Of a stretch of DNA of 64,000 bases, positions 56,279 through 62,996 are shown in pieces. The notes under the pieces are model-generated. The model was not told where the DNA came from, made no database searches, and worked only from the letters and a program-made list of their open reading frames with translations. The number at the start of each line of letters is the position of its first letter. The stretch's first letter is position 1. The position numbers and the translations under genes were made by a program. The stretch comes from Morganella morganii (lineage in GTDB: Bacteria > Pseudomonadota > Gammaproteobacteria > Enterobacterales > Enterobacteriaceae): positions 3,100,001 to 3,164,000 of the forward strand of contig NZ_CP066129.1 in assembly GCF_019242955.1 (NCBI RefSeq). Reading direction: 5' to 3'.

Positions 56279-56941
56279 TCACAATGATAGCGGCTTATCG
56301 TCCGGAATATCCGCCGTAATACCTTCTCTGAAATGACGCGCACGAAACCCTTTCAGACGCAGGGAAATAACCGCATTTGCCGATAAAAAGCAATAAGCCC
56401 CTCTGCAATACGCCACAATTTCTTTATCATCCGGCAGTTGCGCAAGACAGTTTTCCAGTTGTTCAACCGGTATATTCACCGCTCCGGGCAGATGCCCGTC
56501 CTGATATTCCCGTTCCGGGCGGACATCAACCAGTAAAATCTGACCGGATTTCATACCCGCCACCAGCTCCGTTCCTGAAATCGGTGATAAATACTCTTCA
56601 GACAGCACATTCCGGTTCAGCCTGCTGCTCAGTTCATTCCGTGTATATTCAGACTGCAGTTTCAGGGCTGACAGCATATTCAGTACCGGGCCGTTTGCCA
56701 GGCGGTAACAGATATTTTTACCTTCCCGTTCACTCTCTGCTAATCCGGCTCTCTTAAGCTGCTGTAAATGTTGCGAGGTATTAGCCACACTCAGACCAAC
56801 AACTTTTGCCAGTTTTTCCACAGAAAATGTGTCCCGGGCAAGATATTGGATAATGTTTATCCTGTGAGGATGGCTCAGTGCCCGGGCTAATTCAGCACAT
56901 TCTGTTAATTGCTGCTCATCTAAGAGAGCCTTAATTGACAT
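56279..56941 (-). CDS. ArsR-family regulator with C-terminal rhodanese domain
   Basis: 220 residues. Residues 15-95 are an ArsR winged helix (RALSHPHRINIIQYLA; SVANTSQHLQQLKRAGLAE) without the metal-binding ELCVC motif. Residues 120-215 are a rhodanese domain with DVRPEREYQDGHLPGAVNIP and the catalytic loop YCRGAYC (Cys179, and Cys184). Such fusions sense sulfane sulfur or thiol-reactive species (inference from the family). Strong SD GGAGG. Divergent from the DUF2938 gene, with a perfect operator-like dyad between them. Confidence 0.88.
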   Translation of the reverse strand: MSIKALLDEQQLTECAELARALSHPHRINIIQYLARDTFSVEKLAKVVGLSVANTSQHLQQLKRAGLAESEREGKNICYRLANGPVLNMLSALKLQSEYTRNELSSRLNRNVLSEEYLSPISGTELVAGMKSGQILLVDVRPEREYQDGHLPGAVNIPVEQLENCLAQLPDDKEIVAYCRGAYCFLSANAVISLRLKGFRARHFREGITADIPDDKPLSL

Positions 56942-56958
56942 TATTTACCTCCGGTCAT

Positions 56959-56984
56959 AACATTCAATTAATCAATTGAATGTT
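56959..56984. promoter_or_regulatory. ArsR-type operator
   Basis: Perfect inverted repeat, 11-bp arms AACATTCAATT and AATTGAATGTT separated by AATC, 18-43 bp before the ArsR-rhodanese ATG and in the shared divergent promoter. Size and symmetry fit an ArsR/SmtB dimer site. Confidence 0.8.
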
Positions 56985-57058
56985 GAATTTATCATGTCTT
57001 TTATAGTAATCAAACAGGCCGGAATTACAACACGGCACGCTGAAAAGGAATCAGGATC

Positions 57059-57559
57059 ATGACACTGACTGCTGTTTTACTGACAACATTATTAGGGATT
57101 GGTGCCACTGTAGTGATGGATCTCTGGGCATTACTGCTGAAATCAGCCGGGCAGCCGACACTGAATTTATCCATGATCGGCCGCTGGACGGGCCATATGC
57201 TGCACGGACAATTCATTCACCGTCCGACGGTAGCCCAAAGCCCGCCGATCAGGAATGAAAATGCGCTTGGCTGGTTCGCACATTATGCTATCGGTATTAT
57301 CTTTGCATTTATCTTTATTTTCCTGACCGGTGAATTCTGGTTTCTTTTTCCATCCTTCTGGCCGGCTTATGCCTGGGGGGTGATTACTGTCGCCGCACCG
57401 TATTTTATTATGCAGCCCGCGATGGGGGCCGGTATTGCCGCATCACGGACACCGAATCCGGCCAAAGCCCGTCTGATGAGTTTTTTATCCCACAGCGCTT
57501 ACGGTGCAGGTCTGTACCTGACCGGCCTGGCCCTGCATCCGCTGATAACCGGTTTCTGA
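57059..57559 (+). CDS. DUF2938 membrane protein
   Basis: 166 residues, four hydrophobic segments: AVLLTTLLGIGATVVMDLWA, AHYAIGIIFAFIFIFLTG, FWPAYAWGVITVAAPYF and SAYGAGLYLTGLAL. Fits the DUF2938 family of small inner-membrane proteins. The conserved-looking region between helices 1 and 2 (MIGRWTGHMLHGQFIHRP) holds two His. Function unknown. Divergent from, and presumably controlled by, the ArsR-rhodanese protein, so a role in sulfur stress or export is a reasonable guess. Confidence 0.8.
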   Translation: MTLTAVLLTTLLGIGATVVMDLWALLLKSAGQPTLNLSMIGRWTGHMLHGQFIHRPTVAQSPPIRNENALGWFAHYAIGIIFAFIFIFLTGEFWFLFPSFWPAYAWGVITVAAPYFIMQPAMGAGIAASRTPNPAKARLMSFLSHSAYGAGLYLTGLALHPLITGF

Positions 57560-57567
57560 ACAGAAAT

Positions 57568-57600
57568 AAAAAAGCCACCGATCACATAATGACCGGTGGC
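57568..57600 (-). terminator. terminator of the Bap-like gene
   Basis: Arms GCCACCG and CGGTGGC; the minus-strand exit is a run of six T. Could also stop the convergent DUF2938 transcript, with less T on that side. Confidence 0.75.
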
Positions 57601-57624
57601 CGTCTCTGTTTACTGTCCGGGGAC

Positions 57625-59112
57625 TCAGAACAGCGTAATCTGTGCTTCCGTTAACAACTCCGGATCCTGATTCACCATATCATGCGCCATAAATTCAGCC
57701 GACGACTGCAGATAATCCGGTGTACCGGCAGCTGTATTATCATTCTCCGCCGGGGTGTTCTCCTCCGGTAACTGACTCAGTAACTCATCCAGATTCAGAG
57801 AATCCTCATGTTCAGAGAGAAGCCCGGCTAAAGCCTGTACCGCACTGTCTTCAGCACCCGGCAAGACCGGTGCTTCCGTTTCTTCATGCTGACCGGTGGT
57901 GTCATAGTGAATACTGAAAGCCTCAGATTCCTTGCCGATCACACCATTACCTTCAACACGTGCGGTGTAATGGTAAGTCTGACCCTGTTCAAAATTGCCG
58001 CCGGTATCATTAAACGTCCATTTCCCGCTGCTATCCACAGTGGCATATCCCGCCACATCACCATCACGGGAAATAACCACTACCTGGCCTTCCTCAGGCA
58101 CACCGTCAAGATGTCCGTTTAACACAGGCGTCACTGCTGAAAGATTATCAGGATCAATCTCAGCGGAATCGGTAACATCATCAATGATGGCTGTCGCGGT
58201 GGTATCAGCCGGAACATCTGTCTTATCCTGGTCATCCGCCGCAGTATTGCCGTTATCTTTGTCATCAGTACCGGTATTGCCGTTATCTTTGCCATCAGTA
58301 CCGGTATTATCGTTATCTTTGTCATCAGTACCGGTATTACCGTTATCCTTGTCATCAGTACCGGTATTATCGTTATCTTTGTCATCAGTACCGGTATTAC
58401 CGTTATCTTTGCCATCAGTACCGATATTATCGTTATCTTTGTCATCAGTACCGGTATTACCGTTATCTTTGTCATCAGTACCGGTATTGCCGTTATCTTT
58501 GTCATCAGTACCGGTATTGCCGTTATCTTTGTCATCAGTACCGGTATTGCCGTTATCTTTGTCATCAGTACCGGTATTGCCGTTATCTTTATTATCAAAG
58601 GGCGGCACCCGATTCGGATGATCATTGCCTGAATGGCCGCTTTTGCCGATTGCCACCGCAGCGCCGCCGGCAACAGCCACGCCTAAAAAGGTCAGAACTT
58701 CCCAGCCGGATATAAATGACTCCCAGGTAATCGGCGCGAGCAGTTTTGTACCCGCCTGCTGAACCGCGGCCTGTTTATCCGCCATATTACTGATATTGTC
58801 ATATTCCATGGCAGACTTCGGTGTATAGTTATGCACCTTTTTATTCTCAGCTTCACCGATAACCTGACCGGGAAACAGATAATAGTCTTCGATCACCACA
58901 GACGGCTCTTCTTCGCCCGCCAGAAATAATTTCAGATTATTACCATCGCGGATGATAATCGTCTCCCGGGGGGCGGAGCCTGTCTGTTTATCAACCAGCA
59001 CATAATCCACTCCCGGCATGGCTTTCAGAACATTAACCCCGTTTTTGACAGTGGTTTCCGCTTTTTTTGTCACGCGTGTTGCTTTATCGACAATGCCGAT
59101 AACGATAGGCAT
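57625..59112 (-). CDS. compact Bap-like repeat protein with prefix domain, probable type I secretion substrate
   Basis: 495 residues. Residues about 1-125 resemble the N-terminal prefix region of BapA-type giant adhesins (RETIIIRDGNNLKLFLAGEE, then VVIEDYYLFPGQVIG). A hydrophobic Gly/Ala stretch follows (TFLGVAVAGGAAVAIG, about 140-156). Residues 175-294 are twelve 10-residue units of the type DDKDNGNTGT. One Bap-type Ig-like domain (about 318-410) has VTPVLNGHLDGVPEEGQVVV and YATVDSSGKWTF. The C-terminus has SLNLDELLSQLPEEN and ends AQITLF, reminiscent of type I secretion target regions. No signal peptide. Typical Bap proteins are several thousand residues, so this is a miniature or a deletion remnant. 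SD AGGAG. Confidence 0.7.
   Translation of the reverse strand: MPIVIGIVDKATRVTKKAETTVKNGVNVLKAMPGVDYVLVDKQTGSAPRETIIIRDGNNLKLFLAGEEEPSVVIEDYYLFPGQVIGEAENKKVHNYTPKSAMEYDNISNMADKQAAVQQAGTKLLAPITWESFISGWEVLTFLGVAVAGGAAVAIGKSGHSGNDHPNRVPPFDNKDNGNTGTDDKDNGNTGTDDKDNGNTGTDDKDNGNTGTDDKDNGNTGTDDKDNDNIGTDGKDNGNTGTDDKDNDNTGTDDKDNGNTGTDDKDNDNTGTDGKDNGNTGTDDKDNGNTAADDQDKTDVPADTTATAIIDDVTDSAEIDPDNLSAVTPVLNGHLDGVPEEGQVVVISRDGDVAGYATVDSSGKWTFNDTGGNFEQGQTYHYTARVEGNGVIGKESEAFSIHYDTTGQHEETEAPVLPGAEDSAVQALAGLLSEHEDSLNLDELLSQLPEENTPAENDNTAAGTPDYLQSSAEFMAHDMVNQDPELLTEAQITLF
58231..58590 (-). repeat. 30-bp tandem repeats in the Bap-like gene
   Basis: Twelve uninterrupted 30-bp units (the one at 58231 degenerate), encoding the acidic 10-residue repeats. 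Copies differ at a few positions only (GTC/GCC, TTGCC/TTATC/TTACC). Copy number likely varies by slippage. Confidence 0.95.
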
Positions 59113-59640
59113 ATTACATAACTCCTGTATATAAAATGAAGCAGGTGCCCACCAGATATATTTCAGAATAATAAATTATGCTTAATCCCTGACCGGAGAT
59201 TACCCTGAATCATTATCCGGAAATAAAAATGAACATAAAATGAGATAAATACCGGATGCATGACGATGGCTCACTGCAATAACACCGCTAATACTACAGA
59301 CAATACGATATGAATTGAATATTATTTTACTCCCTGAGCATTCCGATTAATCTTAAACAGAAAACCTGAATTTAAAAAAATGAAAATATAATTTTCATTT
59401 TCAGTGAAGAAGAGAAAGATCCGGCAGCAATAAAGTACCGGTTCATCGACAGATAATTATGTTACACAGCAATATTGATTAAGTATGTTCATACTTTAAA
59501 AAATGCTATCCGGACTTATCTTATAATCCTGTTACATTCCGTAAGGCATTTTTCTTATTCCGGATATAGTGTTAGCATTCTGAGTAATAAAACTCTGAAA
59601 AAGAATCCGATTACTCTCTGAATATCCCGGTGATAACATT
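59113..59640. other. 528-bp AT-rich divergent intergenic region
   Basis: No coding frame supported. Holds a perfect A/T-rich hairpin AAATGAAAAT-ATA-ATTTTCATTT (59378-59400), a palindrome AAGTATGTTCATACTT (59481-59496) and a TATAAT box (about 59520-59525) that could serve the FkbM gene. Confidence 0.5.
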
Positions 59641-60471
59641 ATGGAAAATAAAACATTACCTGAATTTGATATCTGTCAAACCAGCGGCGGCCACCAGTTC
59701 CTGCTCACTTCCGGGCCTGACTACATCAGTAAAGTATTACGCGGAGGTGCCCTCTGGAGAACAAAAGAAATCAATATCAGTCAGCGCCTGCTGGAATTTA
59801 CAGAGGCTCCGGTGATTTACGATATCGGCGCTAATCTTGGCTCCTGGACAATTCCGGTCAGTAACTATTTTCAGCACCGTAACGGTATTGTCTACGCTTT
59901 TGAACCCCAGCGTCAGGTATATAACCAGCTCTGCGGTAATATCTTCCTGAACAAACTGAAAAATTGTTATACCTTTAACAGCGCAATCGGTGACTACGAT
60001 GGTGAAATTGATGTACCGGTCTTTGATCCGCTGACTGACAGTAACATGGGCGCAGTTTCTCTTGACAAAACCGTATTCAGTGAACAACGTGCAGGTTCAG
60101 CACCACCAACAGAAAAAAGAACAATCAGCACACTGGATACACTGAATATGCCGCATGCCAGTCTGCTGAAAATAGATGCTCAGGGGATGGAAGCAGATGT
60201 TCTGAGGGGCGGAAAAAAATGGATACAGGCATCCGGTTACCCTTATATTATTTTTTCAGTGTGGGGCGACTATATGACATCGACCATAGAGAAAAATAAA
60301 CAGGTATTTTCCCTGCTGCAGGATGAAATGGGGTATGAACTGCTTCAGATTGATGATTTTTATGTTGCACAGCATAAAAGCAATAAAAGCGGAAAGCTGG
60401 TTCAGACACCAAACGGCTATATTGTAAAACGGGAAACGTCACAGTTTGGTATGGATTTTCTGAGTTTCTGA
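59641..60471 (+). CDS. FkbM-family SAM-dependent methyltransferase
   Basis: 276 residues. SAM-binding motif VIYDIGANLGSWTIPV (about residues 58-73), acidic motif VYAFEPQRQVYNQL, and the FkbM signatures TISTLDTLNMPHASLLKIDA followed by QGMEADVLRGG. Family members O-methylate sugars or other hydroxyl groups. No glycosyltransferase genes adjoin; neighbours are a Bap-like protein and a T6SS cluster, so the acceptor is unknown. A terminator shared with tssE follows. Confidence 0.88.
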   Translation: MENKTLPEFDICQTSGGHQFLLTSGPDYISKVLRGGALWRTKEINISQRLLEFTEAPVIYDIGANLGSWTIPVSNYFQHRNGIVYAFEPQRQVYNQLCGNIFLNKLKNCYTFNSAIGDYDGEIDVPVFDPLTDSNMGAVSLDKTVFSEQRAGSAPPTEKRTISTLDTLNMPHASLLKIDAQGMEADVLRGGKKWIQASGYPYIIFSVWGDYMTSTIEKNKQVFSLLQDEMGYELLQIDDFYVAQHKSNKSGKLVQTPNGYIVKRETSQFGMDFLSF

Positions 60472-60484
60472 CATCATTAAGAAT

Positions 60485-60512
60485 AGAAAAGGAAGCCAAT
60501 GCTTCCTTTTCT
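60485..60512. terminator. bidirectional terminator
   Basis: Perfect 12-bp stem AGAAAAGGAAGC / GCTTCCTTTTCT with a CAAT loop, between the convergent FkbM gene and tssE. Confidence 0.88.
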
Positions 60513-60513
60513 A

Positions 60514-61008
60514 TTACCGGTAACTCAGACTGACCTGCTGGGTTTCCATATCGTAAGAGCCTTTAATACGCAGATCCAGCGGATACGGGTCCCAGTAAAT
60601 CAGTGTTCTTATTTCAAACACAATAATGCCATATTGCGCATACTGATCTTTTCCCGCTAACGGGGTTATCACCAGTGATTCCGGAATAATCCTGCTTTCA
60701 AAACGCAAAATAGCCCGGCGCAGTTTTTCCTCGACCTGTTCCCAGCCCAGTTGTCTGGCATAGGCGCCGGTTAACGGCGCAATACCAAAATTAATCACTG
60801 AGTCAACAACCGGTGATTTACTGTAACGCCGCAGCTCTCCTTCCGTATTTTCAGTACTGAAAATAGCCAGGAGATCACGCAATATAACCTCACGCATTTT
60901 ACGTGAATCGAAATAGAATTTATCGACAGGCTCACGCCGCTCTTTCGGATGATCATCAATCAGCCGGTCAAGCAATGCAGGCATATATTGCTTTTTATTA
61001 TCCTGCAT
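60514..61008 (-). CDS. tssE: type VI secretion baseplate protein
   Basis: 164 residues from ATG 61008; an in-frame GTG at 61023 is an alternative. gp25-like fold: MPALLDRLIDDHP at the N-terminus, VVDSVINFGIAPLTGAYARQ, AILRFESRIIPESLVITPL (family core with Arg-Phe-Glu). Part of the phage-like baseplate. Overlaps tagJ by 11 bp. Last gene of the T6SS cluster seen here. Confidence 0.9.
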   Translation of the reverse strand: MQDNKKQYMPALLDRLIDDHPKERREPVDKFYFDSRKMREVILRDLLAIFSTENTEGELRRYSKSPVVDSVINFGIAPLTGAYARQLGWEQVEEKLRRAILRFESRIIPESLVITPLAGKDQYAQYGIIVFEIRTLIYWDPYPLDLRIKGSYDMETQQVSLSYR

Positions 61009-61828
61009 GTTCAGTTTCAGCACCGGCTGTTGTCATGGAGACCTTATTCAGTTCAGATAACGGATATTCTCCCAGGTCTGTAATGACCATTTTTCCGCCT
61101 TTTCCTGTCAGGAAATACTCTGAAACCTGCTCCCACTGAGTTTCAAAACCCAGCTTAATTTTATCACTGTCAGTATCACGGACAGGATAACGGGCCGGAA
61201 TATAACCGTAAAAAATATCATTTTTTACTTTAATCTGAGCGTGGATCCAAATCAGATCCAGTAAATCGCGGGGTTTAACAATATTGATGGTTTCAATATC
61301 CGCAAACGGTACCCAACGGTAGCCACCGGCAACAATAAACTCACAGATAGGCCCCAGACGGCTGTCATTATCTGCCATCCAGGCAAAATCACCGATCTTT
61401 TCACCGTTGCCGCCGGCTGCCGGTGCATTCTCAAAGGCCTGTAAACGCAGTGCTTCTGATTTATCCGGTTTATTCTCTATCAGTAATTTATTGGCTTCCC
61501 AGACTGATTTCATCCATTCCGGTAAGTCCTGCTGCAGCGTCATCGGTTCGCGCTTTCCTTTCAGAACTTCTTCACGCAGAATTTCACTGAATACCAGGTT
61601 TTTATATAATTCAAGCTGCTTGTCATCATTGTGACCATCAATTAATGACCAGGTTTCAAGCTGAATCATCGCTTTTTCCCAGTAACCTTTCAGGCAACAC
61701 AATTTAAATAAAGTCTCACGAATAACTAAGTCATTCGGCTTTTGTTTTACCTTATTCAGAGTTTCATCAAAAAATTCATCCAGCGATGAGTTGGTAAGAA
61801 TATCAGAGAGTTTTTGTGTTGTGGCCAT
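60998..61828 (-). CDS. tagJ: type VI secretion accessory protein, ImpE/TagJ family
   Basis: 276 residues. N-terminal helical TPR-like part (DLVIRETLFKLCCLKGYWEKA) and C-terminal ImpE domain ending with the typical RWVPFADIETINIVKPRDL, YIPARYPV and TDLGEYPLSEL. In other systems TagJ binds the sheath protein TssB and modulates ClpV-driven sheath recycling. The class of T6SS with tagJ next to tssE is consistent. SD AAGGA. Confidence 0.85.
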   Translation of the reverse strand: MATTQKLSDILTNSSLDEFFDETLNKVKQKPNDLVIRETLFKLCCLKGYWEKAMIQLETWSLIDGHNDDKQLELYKNLVFSEILREEVLKGKREPMTLQQDLPEWMKSVWEANKLLIENKPDKSEALRLQAFENAPAAGGNGEKIGDFAWMADNDSRLGPICEFIVAGGYRWVPFADIETINIVKPRDLLDLIWIHAQIKVKNDIFYGYIPARYPVRDTDSDKIKLGFETQWEQVSEYFLTGKGGKMVITDLGEYPLSELNKVSMTTAGAETEHAG

Positions 61829-61846
61829 TTCAAAATCCTTAATTGA

Positions 61847-62680
61847 TTATAAACGGCTGTCTAAGCCTAATTTATAGAGTTCCTTAGAAACGAGTGAGGA
61901 AACAGAGTCTTTTGCGTACGGAATAATACCGTCCGGAGCAAGCATTCTCAGAATGTCATAATCTTCATGCTCATCCTGTGTTAAATCAACTTCTTCCATC
62001 GTTGACAACTCCCGCCAGACACGTTCCATAAATGCTGACGTTTCAAAAATACACTCGGTCAGATTCAGATCTTTTATCTGCTCACAGAGTGAATCAAAGC
62101 TGCCGTCATCATCCGCGGCAGATAATTTTGCCTCTTCTGCAGCGGTATACGTTTCCGTCTGCGGAGAATCAATTTCCCCCCATAACAGAAATTTTTTATA
62201 TTCAACTTCCAGCTTTTTTAATTCATCGCCGCTTTTTCTGTACGCTTCTGCGGCATATTCTATAGAAATAAACCCCGCACCCTGCGGTAATATTTCATTG
62301 ATTTCAATATTCATGAAATCAATTTTTACCGGTGTTAATTCTGTTAATGCCTCAATAACTGATGCTGACTGGTTATTTTCAGCCGCAACAAACGACAGCG
62401 AAAAATGGCCAATCTGAACAGCAGAGCCATATATCAGCCGGATTTTTGACCCGAACGCAACCTGCTGTTTATTCACGAAACAGACTAAATCCCGGCAGGT
62501 ATTCTGTAAAACAGGGCCGGTATTGGTGTAATAAAACAGAACGTCCGTATCCTGCTCTTTGCCTGAATTCAGCGCAACATCGGCAGTAAACGCATTGATC
62601 GCCACCGGATTATCGATAGTATTCTGCTCTGTCAGTTTGACCGACCCTTTACGGGTCGGCCAGTTAAAGTGCAATAGCAT
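61847..62680 (-). CDS. T6SS-associated protein, TagK-like
   Basis: 277 residues. The N-terminal part (VCFVNKQQVAFGSKIRLIYG, SAVQIGHFSLSFV) looks like an FHA-type beta sandwich. The C-terminal part (YDILRMLAPDGIIPYAKDSV) resembles TagK proteins found in T6SS clusters. Acidic middle region. ATG 62680 starts 2 bp after the PAAR stop. The label rests on position plus weak pattern likeness; treat as T6SS accessory of unknown role. Confidence 0.55.
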   Translation of the reverse strand: MLLHFNWPTRKGSVKLTEQNTIDNPVAINAFTADVALNSGKEQDTDVLFYYTNTGPVLQNTCRDLVCFVNKQQVAFGSKIRLIYGSAVQIGHFSLSFVAAENNQSASVIEALTELTPVKIDFMNIEINEILPQGAGFISIEYAAEAYRKSGDELKKLEVEYKKFLLWGEIDSPQTETYTAAEEAKLSAADDDGSFDSLCEQIKDLNLTECIFETSAFMERVWRELSTMEEVDLTQDEHEDYDILRMLAPDGIIPYAKDSVSSLVSKELYKLGLDSRL

Positions 62681-62682
62681 TA

Positions 62683-62943
62683 TCAGTGTCCGATAAACAC
62701 ATTACATGAACCTGTTGATACTACTGTGCCGCATCCGCCGCAATCCCCGGCCCGGGCGGCCGGGATATTATTGACAAAAACAGTACAGGATGCGCTGCAG
62801 ATACAACTTTTAACATGAATAGTGCAACATACCGGCGCTCCCAGAAAGGTTTGCGGGATACAGTTGGTAAACACGTTACATGAACCCGCTTCCACAACCC
62901 CGCAATGGCAGGCTAAATCGCCCAATCTTGCTGCTGGTAACAT
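62683..62943 (-). CDS. cysteine-rich PAAR-type spike protein
   Basis: 86 residues with twelve cysteines. PAAR-like pattern repeated: LPAARLGDLACHCGVVEAGS at the start and IPAARAGDCGGCGTVVSTGS near the end, each followed by CNVF. PAAR proteins cap the VgrG spike and sharpen the T6SS tip, holding a metal by His/Cys. Here Cys replaces many usual His residues. Lies 53 bp behind vgrG and 2 bp before the TagK-like gene. SD GGAGA. Confidence 0.88.
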   Translation of the reverse strand: MLPAARLGDLACHCGVVEAGSCNVFTNCIPQTFLGAPVCCTIHVKSCICSASCTVFVNNIPAARAGDCGGCGTVVSTGSCNVFIGH

Positions 62944-62970
62944 AGTGTCTCCTTATATCAGCTGTCCGGA

Positions 62971-62991
62971 ACAGCCCCCGCAGGGGCTGTG
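62971..62991 (-). other. hairpin between vgrG and the PAAR gene
   Basis: Arms ACAGCCCC and GGGGCTGT around CGCA, with no T-run. May pause or process the transcript between vgrG and PAAR. Confidence 0.5.
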
Positions 62992-62996
62992 GTAAA

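Noticed and set aside
58231-58590. Regular 30-bp repeats resembling a CRISPR array
   Set aside because: The repeats are directly adjacent with no unique spacers, keep the reading frame of a long gene and translate to a regular acidic peptide.
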